Source: Eisenbergiella porci
Lineage (GTDB): Bacteria > Bacillota > Clostridia > Lachnospirales > Lachnospiraceae
Direction: 5' to 3'
NCBI RefSeq assembly: GCF_009696275.1
Contig: NZ_VUMI01000032.1
Coordinates: forward strand, 1-64,000
Length of the DNA: 64,000 nt
Below, piece after piece: positions 40,773 to 49,880 of the stretch. Numbering within the stretch: position 1 is the first letter of the stretch; each line of letters opens with the position of its first letter. The notes beneath the pieces were generated by a model. That model did no database searches. It saw only the letters and a list, made by a program, of their open reading frames with translations, and was not told the DNA's origin. The position numbers were made by a program, and so were the translations under genes.

Positions 40773-40904
40773 GTTACTGTTCACTCAGTACTGTGCATTT
40801 ACTGCACAGTACGTAAGAAAGTGATTCAAGAGTGCATAAAGCCCATCGCCGCAGGCGATTTTTAATGGATTTATGCAGTTACTGGTCACGGAGTGAACAG
40901 TAAC
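40773..40904. repeat. Palindromic element with 14-bp terminal inverted repeats
   Basis: Ends GTTACTGTTCACTC (40773-40786) and GAGTGAACAGTAAC (40891-40904) are exact reverse complements. Inside are GTACTGTGCA/TGCACAGTAC (40788-40812), and TGCATAAA..CCAT/ATGG.TTTATGCA enclosing ATCGCC/GGCGAT (about 40833-40877), giving a multi-arm fold. It sits in the 800-base gap 40276-41079; the remaining part (40905-41079) is GC-rich and shows no gene. Confidence 0.75.
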
Positions 40905-41079
40905 TAACGGTTTGCAATAATTCTGTTATCTGAACCGTACAAACGGTTCGGCCAGGCCTGCGGCGCAGCAGCTCAGGCCGTACGGATACGCAGCACAGCA
41001 GGCAGCCGGCTAGCGGCGCAGTGGTCCGTGGCGCTGCGATTATATAAGGCCGGATGCCAGCTGGCCGGGCCGGTATCGG

Positions 41080-42249
41080 TCAGATCGTATAATCTTTGTC
41101 AATATTAATGACAGCATAGTAGGAGGCGGATATGCTGTGGATTTTTTCTTCCATATAACGGCTGATTTCCGCGTCGCTGAGCTGAAATTTAAAGGGAACC
41201 AGAATGTCAAATATAATATTGGTATGGGTAGGGCCCTTTACAATTCTGAAATCATGGAGATTCAGAGACTTGTCCAGTTCATGGAGGCAGCAGGTGACCT
41301 GCTTTTTCAGTTCCTGGGTCTCTTCATCGTCATTCATAACAGGATCCATATGTATTACCGCGTCACAGTGCAGCTCACGGTGCAGCTGACGTTCAATATT
41401 GTCGATGGTATCGTGCAGGTGGAGCATGTCTCCGGAGGCGGGCACTTCCGCATGCAGGGAAATCATGACCCGGCCCGGGCCGTAATCATGTACGATGAGA
41501 TCATGGATGCCCAGCACCTGAGGATAGCTTTGCACAATGGATTCTATTTTTTCCACAAATTCCTTCTGAGGAGGCTGGCCGAGCAGGGGGCTGATGGTAT
41601 CCTTTGCTGCGCTGAAGCCTGCGTAAAGGATGAAAATGCCCACCAGAAGCCCGCACCAGCCGTCAATTTGAAGCCCTGTAAATTTACCGATGAGGGTTGC
41701 AATAAGGACAACGGAGGTGGAGAGCATATCGCTCAGGCTGTCGACAGCGGTAGCCATCATGGCGGCGCTGTCGATTTTGCGGCCGGTAGAGCGGTTGTAC
41801 AGATACATGTAAAGCTTGACCAGGATGGAGACAATCAGAATACCTGCCACCACTGGCGTACATTCCGTGACTTCGGGATATAGTATCTTGGACACGGAGG
41901 ATTTGATCAGCTCCACGCCCATCAGCAATATCAGCAGGGAAACGAGTAGCCCGGTCAGATATTCAATTCTGCCGTGGCCGAAGGGATGCTCCGTGTCCGG
42001 CTTCTGCCCGGCCATTTTGAACCCGATCAGGGTAATCAGCGAAGAACCTGCATCGGAAAGATTGTTGAAAGCATCCGCAGTGATAGCGATGGAATTGCTG
42101 ATAAGGCCAGCCAGAAACTTACCGATAAAAAGAAGGATATTAAAACCGATTCCCACACTTCCGCAAAGCACTCCATAGGACTGTCTGACAGAAGGGCTTT
42201 CCGTCTGTTCATAGTTTTTAATAAAAAATCTGGCCAGCAGCTGTACCAT
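41080..42249 (-). CDS. Cation diffusion facilitator metal transporter
   Basis: CDF-family H+/metal antiporter, 389 aa, probably for Zn2+, Mn2+ or Fe2+. TM2 motif ITADAFNNLSDAGSS and TM5 motif ATAVDSLSDMLSTS carry the metal-binding Asp residues (Asp in place of His in TM5, as in Mn/Fe-type members). The cytosolic C-terminal domain (from about residue 215) is extended with HDLIVHDYGPGRVMISLHAEVPA and a His-rich LHLHDTIDNIERQLHRELHCDAVIHMDP. Start: ATG after AAGGAGG. Confidence 0.9.
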   Translation of the reverse strand: MVQLLARFFIKNYEQTESPSVRQSYGVLCGSVGIGFNILLFIGKFLAGLISNSIAITADAFNNLSDAGSSLITLIGFKMAGQKPDTEHPFGHGRIEYLTGLLVSLLILLMGVELIKSSVSKILYPEVTECTPVVAGILIVSILVKLYMYLYNRSTGRKIDSAAMMATAVDSLSDMLSTSVVLIATLIGKFTGLQIDGWCGLLVGIFILYAGFSAAKDTISPLLGQPPQKEFVEKIESIVQSYPQVLGIHDLIVHDYGPGRVMISLHAEVPASGDMLHLHDTIDNIERQLHRELHCDAVIHMDPVMNDDEETQELKKQVTCCLHELDKSLNLHDFRIVKGPTHTNIIFDILVPFKFQLSDAEISRYMEEKIHSISASYYAVINIDKDYTI

Positions 42250-42403
42250 GATGCAACCTCCTTGGAATTAAAATAAAGACTGAAAATATTGTGCAGTATT
42301 CCCCTATTTTAACAGCTTCTGCAAAAAAAACAATCCCTGCTTTTGCTTTTCCGGCGGGAGCCGGGATAAACGCATCAAGGCTGGTTTTACTGGAAAAAAC
42401 GTA

Positions 42404-42432
42404 TTGCGCCCTTCAGGGAAAGCGTGTATAAT
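42404..42432 (+). promoter_or_regulatory. Promoter of gpmI
   Basis: TTGCGC (42404-42409), 17 bp, TATAAT (42427-42432). The 289-base gap before gpmI (42250-42538) otherwise shows only the CDF upstream region. Confidence 0.6.
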
Positions 42433-42538
42433 TGCTAAGGAATAGGCCGGTGCGTCATCCGGCGCGGCCGCCTTGCTGGAACAGTTATGTTATCCGGAAG
42501 TGAGATATATAGTTATAATGAAGAAAGAGGAGAAGAAT

Positions 42539-44080
42539 ATGAGCAAGAAACCGGTAGTATTAATGATTCTTGACGGCTATGGGCTGAATGAAAAGAAGGA
42601 CGGCAATGCCGTGGCAGAAGCCAAAACTCCTGTAATGGACAAGCTGATGGCGGAATGCCCCTTTGTCAGGGGAAATGCCAGCGGCATGGCAGTCGGACTT
42701 CCTGACGGACAGATGGGCAATTCTGAGGTAGGCCATCTGAACATGGGCGCAGGCCGTATTGTATATCAGGAACTGACCAGAATTACCAAGGAAATCCAGG
42801 ACGGAACCTTTTTTGAAAATCCTGCCCTGCTGGATGCGGTGGAAAACTGCAGAAAGAATGATTCCGCGCTGCATCTGTACGGCCTCGTGTCCGACGGCGG
42901 CGTCCACAGCCATATCACTCATATTTACGGGCTGCTGGAACTGGCGAAGAGAAATAATCTTTCCAAGGTTTATGTGCACTGCTTCCTTGACGGACGTGAC
43001 ACGCCCCCTTCAAGCGGAAAGGGCTATGTGGAGCAGCTGGAAGCAAAGATGAAGGAAATCGGCGTGGGCGAAGTGGCTTCCGTGATGGGCCGCTACTACG
43101 CAATGGACAGGGATAATAACTATGACCGTGTGAAGCTGGCTTACGATGCGCTGACCAAAGGGGAAGGCCTTACCGCTGAAAGCGGCCCCGCAGGCATCCA
43201 GGCTTCCTATGACAGAAATGAGACGGATGAATTCGTGAAGCCTACCGTGGTTGTAAAGGACGGCGCGCCGCTGGCAACCATTCAGGATAAGGACTCTGTT
43301 ATATTCTTCAATTTCCGTCCCGACCGTGCAAGAGAAATCACCCATGTTTTCTGTGACGATGATTTCAAGGGCTTTGACAGACCGCACAGACCGAACGTTA
43401 CCTATGTATGCTTTTCAGAATATGACCCCACAATCCCGAATAAGGAAGTGGCTTTCCATAAGGTGGATATTACAAATACCTTCGGCGAGTGGCTGGCAGA
43501 CAACAATATGACCCAGGCCAGAATCGCTGAAACGGAGAAGTATGCCCATGTTACCTTCTTCTTCAACGGCGGCGTGGAAGTGCCCAACAAAGGAGAGAAA
43601 AGAATCCTTGTGAATTCCCCCAAGGTTGCAACCTATGATCTCAAGCCGGAAATGAGCGCTTATGAAGTGTGTGACAAGCTGGTTGAGGCTATTAAGTCCG
43701 ATAAATACGATGTCATTGTAATTAATTTTGCCAATCCGGATATGGTGGGACACACAGGTGTGGAAGCAGCTGCCATCAAAGCGGTGGAAGCAGTGGATGA
43801 ATGTGTCGGAAAAGCGGTGGATGCGCTTAAGAGCGTGGACGGCGTAATGTTCATCTGTGCGGATCACGGCAATGCGGAGCAGCTGGTGGATTATCAGACC
43901 GGCGCGCCTTTTACCGCCCATACAACGAATCAGGTTCCCTTTATTCTTGTGAACTATGATCCTGCCTACACCCTGAAGGAGGGCGGCTGCCTGGCGGATA
44001 TCGTTCCTACGCTGATTCAGATTATGGGGAAGGAACAGCCTGCGGAAATGACCGGAAAGTCTTTGCTCATTAAGAAATAA
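42539..44080 (+). CDS. gpmI: 2,3-bisphosphoglycerate-independent phosphoglycerate mutase
   Basis: Glycolytic enzyme interconverting 3- and 2-phosphoglycerate with two Mn2+. The 513-aa length is normal. Metal site MILDGYGLN at the N-terminus, catalytic Ser62 in DGQMGNSEVGHLNMGAGR, HCFLDGRDTPPSSG, FFNFRPDRAREIT and the C-terminal ADHGNAEQ metal ligands. ATG 42539 is chosen over the in-frame 42473 and 42518 because GAGGAGAAG precedes it and the conserved domain starts at residue 4. Confidence 0.97.
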   Translation: MSKKPVVLMILDGYGLNEKKDGNAVAEAKTPVMDKLMAECPFVRGNASGMAVGLPDGQMGNSEVGHLNMGAGRIVYQELTRITKEIQDGTFFENPALLDAVENCRKNDSALHLYGLVSDGGVHSHITHIYGLLELAKRNNLSKVYVHCFLDGRDTPPSSGKGYVEQLEAKMKEIGVGEVASVMGRYYAMDRDNNYDRVKLAYDALTKGEGLTAESGPAGIQASYDRNETDEFVKPTVVVKDGAPLATIQDKDSVIFFNFRPDRAREITHVFCDDDFKGFDRPHRPNVTYVCFSEYDPTIPNKEVAFHKVDITNTFGEWLADNNMTQARIAETEKYAHVTFFFNGGVEVPNKGEKRILVNSPKVATYDLKPEMSAYEVCDKLVEAIKSDKYDVIVINFANPDMVGHTGVEAAAIKAVEAVDECVGKAVDALKSVDGVMFICADHGNAEQLVDYQTGAPFTAHTTNQVPFILVNYDPAYTLKEGGCLADIVPTLIQIMGKEQPAEMTGKSLLIKK

Positions 44081-44169
44081 GAACCAAAGGAAACAGGAAT
44101 TTTATAAAGTTTATAAGATAAGAAGCGGGAAAACCATAATTTCCTGCCGGCAGATCTGTGAAAGAAATG

Positions 44170-44205
44170 GAGCTTTGCTTAGATATTAAGCGGAGCTCTT
44201 TTTTT
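44170..44205 (+). terminator. Terminator after gpmI
   Basis: GAGCT-TT-GCTTA / TAAGC-GG-AGCTC (U-G pairs bridge the middle) followed by seven T. Confidence 0.75.
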
Positions 44206-44227
44206 GTAACATTTATGTAACAAATAA

Positions 44228-44256
44228 TTGCATAATATGTCAAACTATGGTATATT
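44228..44256 (+). promoter_or_regulatory. Promoter of the GntR-ABC module
   Basis: TTGCAT (44228-44233), 17 bp, TATATT (44251-44256). The same hexamer pair with the same spacing precedes the opp operon (49570-49598). Confidence 0.65.
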
Positions 44257-44331
44257 AAGCGTATCAGAATGATTAGTACACTTGATACAGCATTCAATCC
44301 CGGAAGCAGCGGTTCAAGCGGGTGCGTCTGT

Positions 44332-44380
44332 GCATCTGCCTGACAGATGCTGCGAGGGTCAAATATTCCGCAGGGAAATT
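44332..44380 (+). repeat. Two-hairpin leader repeat before the GntR gene
   Basis: GCATCTG/CAGATGC (44332-44350), then GCGAGGGTCAAATA (44352-44365), with TCAAAT..TTCC pairing to GGGAA.TTTGA around GCA. The order hairpin, GCGAGGG, hairpin opening TCAAATA is the same as at 30101-30184. Confidence 0.6.
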
Positions 44381-44400
44381 TGACTGCAGAAAGGAGTCAT

Positions 44401-44802
44401 ATGATTATACTTGACTATAAAGATGCCAGGCCGATTTACGAGCAGGTTGTGGACAAGTTTCAGAAGCTCATTCTGACAGGAGCGTTGGAGCCGAATACGA
44501 AAATGCCGTCGGTACGGAGCCTGGCGGTGGAACTGTCGATCAATCCCAATACCATCCAGCGGGCCTATGCCGAGCTTGAAAGGGAAGGATTTATTTACAC
44601 GGTAAAGGGCCGGGGGAATTTCGTCGCCTACGACGAAGGCCTGTTAAGTTACCGGAAGAAGGAAATATACAGTAAGCTGGACGAGCTTATCAGGGAAGCC
44701 GGTGAAATCGGCATCAGCAGAAGCGAGATGTCCGACTATGTGAAGGAAGGGCATGAAGCAGTGCTGCAGGGGGCAACTGGGGAGGGCTTTGGTTATGATT
44801 GA
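44401..44802 (+). CDS. GntR-family regulator, YtrA type
   Basis: Short GntR regulator (133 aa) with a single winged-helix domain: ARPIYEQVVDKFQKLILTGALEPNTKMPSVRSLAVELSINPNTIQRAYAELEREGFIYTVKGRGNFV, then a short helical YtrA dimerisation tail rather than a ligand-binding domain. YtrA-type regulators usually repress the adjacent ABC genes and respond to envelope stress. ATG 44401 is chosen by AAAGGAGTCAT. It overlaps the ATPase gene by 8 bp. Confidence 0.92.
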   Translation: MIILDYKDARPIYEQVVDKFQKLILTGALEPNTKMPSVRSLAVELSINPNTIQRAYAELEREGFIYTVKGRGNFVAYDEGLLSYRKKEIYSKLDELIREAGEIGISRSEMSDYVKEGHEAVLQGATGEGFGYD

Positions 44803-45700
44803 AATTAAAGATGTGACCAAGCGTTTTGACAAAATCAAAGCGGTGGATCATGTAAGTTTTTCTATCAGGGAAGAAAATGTGTTTGGGCTGATTGGAACCA
44901 ATGGCGCAGGGAAAAGCACGATGCTGCGTATGCTGGCGGGCGTTCTGAAGCCGGACGGCGGTATGGTGCTTGTGGACGGCATGCAGGTCTATGATAATGT
45001 AAACGCAAAGAAATGCTTCTTTTTTATCGGGGACGAGCCTTATTTCTTTTCCACTGCCACCCCCCGGGATATGGAGAAGTATTACAGCAGCGTATTCCCC
45101 TCCTTCAGCAGGGAATCCTATTATCTATACCTTGCTAACTTCGGCCTGGACAGCAGGCGGAAAATCAATACCTTTTCCAAAGGCATGAAGAAGCAGCTTG
45201 CCCTGATCTGCGGCGTCTGCTCCGGCACGAAATATCTGTTCTGCGATGAAACCTTTGACGGGCTTGACCCGGTAATGCGTCAGGGTATAAAAAGTATTTT
45301 TGCCCAGGAAATGGAACGCAGGGGACTGACTCCCGTGATTGCCTCCCATAATCTGAGGGAGCTGGAGGATATCTGCGATCATGTGGGGCTTCTCCACCAC
45401 GGCGGCGTGCTCCTGTCCAAGGAACTGGAAGAGATGAAATGCAATATTCAGAAAATACAATGCGTCTTTTCTTCCGAGGAAGAAGCGAATAGGGTACTGG
45501 AAAAGTTTGATATTGTAAAAAAGGAAAAAAGAGGCTCTCTGTTTACGCTGACGGTAAGAGGAGGCAGAGACGAGATCATTGCGCAGTTTGCGGCAGCGGA
45601 AACCTATTTTTATGAGGTGCTGCCTTTATCTCTGGAAGAAATTTTCATCAGTGAAACGGAGGTGACCGGGTATGATATCAAAAAGCTCCTTTTGGGCTAG
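44795..45700 (+). CDS. ABC transporter ATP-binding protein (YtrB-like)
   Basis: ATPase of 301 aa: Walker A GTNGAGKSTMLRML, signature FSKGMKKQLALICG (a divergent LSGGQ), Walker B YLFCDETFDGLDP (Glu present but Cys in place of Leu), H-loop ASHNLREL. The relaxed signature is typical of the YtrB/EcfA-like group in GntR operons. ATG 44795 follows GGGGAGGG. It couples by overlap to the permease. Confidence 0.9.
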   Translation: MIEIKDVTKRFDKIKAVDHVSFSIREENVFGLIGTNGAGKSTMLRMLAGVLKPDGGMVLVDGMQVYDNVNAKKCFFFIGDEPYFFSTATPRDMEKYYSSVFPSFSRESYYLYLANFGLDSRRKINTFSKGMKKQLALICGVCSGTKYLFCDETFDGLDPVMRQGIKSIFAQEMERRGLTPVIASHNLRELEDICDHVGLLHHGGVLLSKELEEMKCNIQKIQCVFSSEEEANRVLEKFDIVKKEKRGSLFTLTVRGGRDEIIAQFAAAETYFYEVLPLSLEEIFISETEVTGYDIKKLLLG

Positions 45701-47858
45701 TATGAGGGAGAATCTGAAAAGGCGGGGCTGGACGGTCCTTTTGTGTATGCTTGTTATGTTTCTGGTGCTGCCCGTGAGCCAGGCCATGGCTGTTTCCGTC
45801 AACCGCCAGAAGGTGGAGGCGGGAGGCAGCTACTATATGGCCGGCTACAACGGCCGGGAGTGGGTGGCAGAGACCTTCATGAATGCCATAAGCTTTGACA
45901 TACGCCTGGTTGCCGTTTTCGCAGCCTTTGCGGTGCTGTTTGCGATTCAGGGCTTTTCCTGGCTGTACAGCCGCAAGAAGACGGACATGTACATGAGTGT
46001 GCCTGTATCCTCCGGAAAGAGATACTTTACTATTTACCTGAATGGAATCGGTATTTTTGCAGGCTGCTATTTCTGCACGCTTCTTATGGCGCTTGCAGTG
46101 GGCGCGGCGCTGGGAGTCCTGTCGGGAAAAACTATACTGGTTGCTCTGGGTGCCTTTTTATGCAATATGATTTTTTTTGCAGCGGTCTATAACCTTTCTG
46201 TGATTGCCGTGATGATGACAGGAAATGTGCTTGTTACACTGCTTGCCTGCGGATCCTTTTTCATGTATGAGTATATGCTCCGTTTCCTGTTGGACGGGAT
46301 GCGTTCCGCTTTTTTCAGAACCTACTGCTCCTTTGCGGATGTTATGGATAAATCATGGACATCGCCGATATTGACCTATTCCCTGGGACAATCCTCTGCA
46401 AACAGCTATTGCACCGGAGGGGGCAGCAGATATCTGCGGCTTTTTATGGAAGATCTGGCCCTGGTTGCCGTACAGGCAGTTGTATACGGCGTACTTGCCT
46501 ATATTTTATACCGGAACAGGAAAGCGGAGGCAGCAGGGAAGTCCATGGCCTTTACCAGAAGCAAAAGTGTGGTGAAACTGCTGTTGATGATTCCGGTTAC
46601 CCTTATGGCTGGGCTGTGGTTCAGAGGGCTTTCCGGCGGAAGTATTTTTTTCACTGTTCTGGGAATGCTTATCGGACTGCTGCTTTGTCATGGGCTGATA
46701 CAGATTATTTATGAGTTCGACATCCGTTCCGTGCTGATGAAAAAGTGGCATCTGTTTGTGGCAGGCGGCGCGGCAGCATTTATTTTCTGCTTCTTTTATT
46801 TTGATTTTTCAGGTTATGATACATATATTCCTGAGACCGAGGATATTGCCAGCGTGGCTTTTACCCTCCAGAATGATATTTATGGCTTTGTTAATTATGA
46901 CAGATTATTCCAGAAGGATATCTACTATGTGAATCATGGGGAATATATGCTGGAACATATGGCTTCGGAGGATACGGATACCATAGAGGCGGTAAGGACT
47001 ATCGTCCGGAAGGATCATGAAGCCAATCTGGATATGAGCGTATACCATAAAGATTATACGCTTGTATATATCCGCTATAATCTGACAAACGGTAAATCTG
47101 TCTGCAGGACTGCCGCGGTAAACCTGCGGGAGGTTCTTCCGGAAATGGATGCTGTTTTTGCGGACAGAGCCTATCAGCTCGCCCGCTACCAGATCAATGA
47201 TCCCCTTATGATGGAAAATTCGGATCAGCTGTCGGCTGTTTACAGCAACGGTCTGGAAGAGGTAAATTATCTGGGGGATATGGGTCAGCTGCTCAGGGTC
47301 CTCAGTGATGAACTGAATAAATACAGCTGTACCATGATGATGAACGAACTGCCGCTGGGCAGCCTGCGGATTAAATATCAGCTGCCGGGAGCACCGGAAG
47401 AAATGTATTATTCCTGGAGCTATCCGATCTACCGGGAATTTGATGATATGCTTGCGCTTTTAAAGGAACAGGGAGCTTATGTGGAGGTTAGTGAAGACGG
47501 CATCTTCATCGATCCGGACAAGGTAGTCAGCATTACTGTCACCTGCTATAATCTGAAGGACAGCGATATCTCCTATTCGGCGGACGGAAGCCGTTCTGTC
47601 AGCTATTCCAATGAACAGGCTGTTACGGAAACCTTTACAGATCCTCAGGATATCAGGATGATAGCCCCCGCGCTGTATCCCGCCATGCTTATGGATATTT
47701 CAGGCGGATATATCACAGGGCGTCTCCAGGATGAAAATTATGATATCAGCGTGGTATTTAAACCCGGCGTGAAATACAATACACCGAATATCAGATTCAT
47801 CCCCGTGCCGGAGAAATTTCCTGAATTCGTTATCGAAAAGACATCGCCCGCACAATAA
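45672..47858 (+). CDS. Large ABC-2 type membrane protein
   Basis: 728 aa. N-terminal half with about eight hydrophobic segments (residues 18-375), including FLVLPVSQAMAVSVNRQK and an ABC-2-like SRKKTDMYMSVPVSSGKRYF segment typical of YtrC/YtrF-like permeases. The C-terminal half (about 380-728) is a soluble extracytoplasmic domain with no recognised motif. Probably forms the exporter with the upstream ATPase. Overlaps it by 29 bp; ATG after ACGGAGGTGACC. Confidence 0.75.
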   Translation: MISKSSFWASMRENLKRRGWTVLLCMLVMFLVLPVSQAMAVSVNRQKVEAGGSYYMAGYNGREWVAETFMNAISFDIRLVAVFAAFAVLFAIQGFSWLYSRKKTDMYMSVPVSSGKRYFTIYLNGIGIFAGCYFCTLLMALAVGAALGVLSGKTILVALGAFLCNMIFFAAVYNLSVIAVMMTGNVLVTLLACGSFFMYEYMLRFLLDGMRSAFFRTYCSFADVMDKSWTSPILTYSLGQSSANSYCTGGGSRYLRLFMEDLALVAVQAVVYGVLAYILYRNRKAEAAGKSMAFTRSKSVVKLLLMIPVTLMAGLWFRGLSGGSIFFTVLGMLIGLLLCHGLIQIIYEFDIRSVLMKKWHLFVAGGAAAFIFCFFYFDFSGYDTYIPETEDIASVAFTLQNDIYGFVNYDRLFQKDIYYVNHGEYMLEHMASEDTDTIEAVRTIVRKDHEANLDMSVYHKDYTLVYIRYNLTNGKSVCRTAAVNLREVLPEMDAVFADRAYQLARYQINDPLMMENSDQLSAVYSNGLEEVNYLGDMGQLLRVLSDELNKYSCTMMMNELPLGSLRIKYQLPGAPEEMYYSWSYPIYREFDDMLALLKEQGAYVEVSEDGIFIDPDKVVSITVTCYNLKDSDISYSADGSRSVSYSNEQAVTETFTDPQDIRMIAPALYPAMLMDISGGYITGRLQDENYDISVVFKPGVKYNTPNIRFIPVPEKFPEFVIEKTSPAQ

Positions 47859-47907
47859 GGCGCTGCCGAAAGCAAAATTTTTCTTACAAATTGCATACCA
47901 TAAGGTT

Positions 47908-47982
47908 AAAAATCCCTTTTTCGGAAAATACTATGTAGGATAGAAAAATCTGTCCGCGTGGTTTGCCGGAAAAGGGATTTTT
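47908..47982 (+). terminator. Long stem after the ABC module
   Basis: AAAAATCCCTTTTTCGG (47908-47924) against CCGGAAAAGGGATTTTT (47966-47982): 17 bp with one mismatch, ending in TTTTT. Likely terminator or stabilising structure. Confidence 0.6.
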
Positions 47983-48103
47983 CCACTGATTTTAAAGCTG
48001 CCCTTCGGCAGCAGAAAGAGAGGAGGCGTCCCTTCGGGCCGCCGGGGAAACCTTTGGTTTCCCACTGATTTTAAAGCTGCCCTTCGGCAGCAGAAAGAGA
48101 GGA
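47983..48103 (+). repeat. 42-bp direct repeat in the eno leader
   Basis: Two identical 42-base copies at 47983-48024 and 48062-48103, 79 bases apart, each with the hairpin GCTGCC-CTTC-GGCAGC and ending AGAAAGAGAGGA. The second copy supplies part of the eno ribosome-binding site. The spacer adds another hairpin-rich segment (CCTTCGGG, AAACCTTTGGTTT). The first copy is a ready-made duplicate of the eno leader. Confidence 0.85.
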
Positions 48104-48107
48104 AGGT

Positions 48108-49412
48108 ATGCATTTGTTTTTGGAGATTACTGATGTACGTGCGAGAGAAATTCTGGATTCCAGGGGAAATCCGACGGTTGAGGCGGAGGTGACTTTGGAA
48201 AATTCGGTTACCGGCAGGGCGGCGGTTCCTTCCGGCGCGTCCACTGGACAGTTTGAAGCGGTGGAGCTGCGTGACGGGGAGACCCGGTATTTCGGCCTGG
48301 GCGTGCAGAAAGCGGTGAAGAATGTGAATACAAAGCTGAGAGAAGCTCTGCTTGGAAAGAATGCCCTCTGCCAGCTTGAGATAGATCGTATCCTCATGGA
48401 TGCCGATGGTACGGATAATAAAGGAAACCTGGGTGCAAACGCAACATTGGGAGTTTCCATGGCAGTGGCAAAAGCAGCGGCAAAAACACTTGAGCTTCCG
48501 CTGTATCAGTATCTGGGCGGGATACATGCAAGACAGCTGCCGGTTCCCATGATGAATATCCTCAATGGAGGCAAGCATGCAGACAATACGGTGGATCTGC
48601 AGGAATTCATGATAATGCCGGTTCAGGCCGATACCTTTGCCGACGGTCTTCGCGTCTGTGCGGAAATTTACCATAACCTGAAAAAAATATGTAAAGAGAG
48701 AGGCCTTTCCACGGCAGTAGGAGATGAAGGCGGCTTTGCCCCCGATTTGGGAAGCTCATCCGACGTTCTTCGTTTGATTGTGGAATCCATAGAAGCAAGC
48801 GGCTATACTCCCGGCCAGGATATCAAAATTGCAATCGATGCGGCGGCAAGCGAGCTGTATGATGAAAAAACAAAACGCTATTATTTCCCGGGAGAAAGCA
48901 GGATGAGCGGAAGCGAGGTCTACAGGGATTCGGAAGCCATGGTAGATTATTATGAGCAACTCATCCGTGAATTCCCGATTTTGTCCATAGAGGACGGGCT
49001 TTTTGAGGATGACTGGGATGGCTGGAAAATGCTCACTGAAAGACTGGGAGAGCAGGTTCAGCTGGTTGGAGACGATCTTTTTGTTACGAATACCAAACGG
49101 CTGGATGCGGGGATCAAACTGGGCGTTGCCAATGCGATACTGATAAAGGTGAATCAGATAGGCACGCTGTCCGAAGCCTTTGAAGCCATCAGCATGGCCC
49201 AGAAAAACGGCTACAAAACGATTATATCCCACAGATCGGGCGAAACAGAGGACACCACCATTGCAGACATCGCCGTTGCGGTGAATGCTGGGCAGATTAA
49301 GACAGGCGCGCCCTGCAGGACGGACCGGGTGGCAAAATATAATCAGCTGCTTCGCATTGAAGAAGAACTGGGCTGCGCCGCATGTTATAAAGAGCCTTTT
49401 AATAAAATCTGA
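48108..49412 (+). CDS. eno: Enolase
   Basis: Converts 2-phosphoglycerate to phosphoenolpyruvate, Mg2+-dependent. 434 aa. [39 protein letters not shown], the [22 protein letters not shown] segment, Lys/Glu catalytic regions ([35 protein letters not shown]) and the SHRSGETED motif are all present. The N-terminus ([12 protein letters not shown]) is slightly unusual. Start: ATG after AGAGGAAGGT within the second leader repeat. Confidence 0.97.
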   Translation: MHLFLEITDVRAREILDSRGNPTVEAEVTLENSVTGRAAVPSGASTGQFEAVELRDGETRYFGLGVQKAVKNVNTKLREALLGKNALCQLEIDRILMDADGTDNKGNLGANATLGVSMAVAKAAAKTLELPLYQYLGGIHARQLPVPMMNILNGGKHADNTVDLQEFMIMPVQADTFADGLRVCAEIYHNLKKICKERGLSTAVGDEGGFAPDLGSSSDVLRLIVESIEASGYTPGQDIKIAIDAAASELYDEKTKRYYFPGESRMSGSEVYRDSEAMVDYYEQLIREFPILSIEDGLFEDDWDGWKMLTERLGEQVQLVGDDLFVTNTKRLDAGIKLGVANAILIKVNQIGTLSEAFEAISMAQKNGYKTIISHRSGETEDTTIADIAVAVNAGQIKTGAPCRTDRVAKYNQLLRIEEELGCAACYKEPFNKI

Positions 49413-49447
49413 TTAGAATTGCTATATTAATAGAAGAAACAGGAGAA

Positions 49448-49485
49448 ACGGGGCTGTATCCCAGGTGGATGCACTCCGTTTTTTA
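49448..49485 (+). terminator. Terminator after eno
   Basis: ACGGGG / CTCCGT (one G-U) with a long loop, followed by TTTTTT. Confidence 0.55.
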
Positions 49486-49569
49486 TTTGTAAAAAAAATA
49501 AAAAATTGCCTTAATTTGTACGATTGTGTAATAAATTTTTGGAAATTCACGTTTTGCCAGGGAAAATTC

Positions 49570-49687
49570 TTGCATCGAAGTTAGTATTGTGGTATATTTG
49601 AAAAGCTGGTATGATATAGATCTGTGTAATATTATACAGATGATGTTACGACAGCAGCAGAAAATTCTGTGGGGTCCGCAGGATTTT
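49570..49687 (+). promoter_or_regulatory. opp promoter, near-perfect palindrome and leader hairpin
   Basis: TTGCAT (49570-49575), 17 bp, TATATT (49593-49598). At 49621-49640 a 20-base palindrome (TCTGTGTAAT / ATTATACAGA, one G-U) lies just after the transcription start, a good operator candidate. A 12-bp hairpin (AAAATTCTGTGG / CCGCAGGATTTT) follows at 49661-49687. The leader to oppB is about 275 nt; no T-box or known riboswitch motif was recognised. Confidence 0.55.
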
Positions 49688-49880
49688 AAATTGCAGGACG
49701 GCTGGTTTCCCAGGCGTCATTGTTTAGTGCCTGAGTGTCCGCACAAGAATAATACATGTGTTTCTGTGGAAGACACAACAGGCAAGAAGGTCAGTTTTTA
49801 AAAAAACAGCCATTGCTGTCGCTGGACTGTATTACTCAGAAGGAACAATGGCCAGTACAAACAGAAAAGGAGTGTTTCAG

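Noticed and set aside
47983-48103. CRISPR-like repeat pair
   Set aside because: Only two copies, with a hairpin and ribosome-binding site of eno in the unit and no cas genes; a simple leader duplication.
49589-49801. 70-codon plus-strand ORF in the opp leader
   Set aside because: No convincing ribosome-binding site, crosses the palindrome and hairpin of the leader, and the translation has no recognisable composition; more likely 5' untranslated region.
49600-49880. T-box or known riboswitch in the opp leader
   Set aside because: No AGGGTGGNACCGCG-type T-box sequence and no conserved core of common riboswitch classes could be found.
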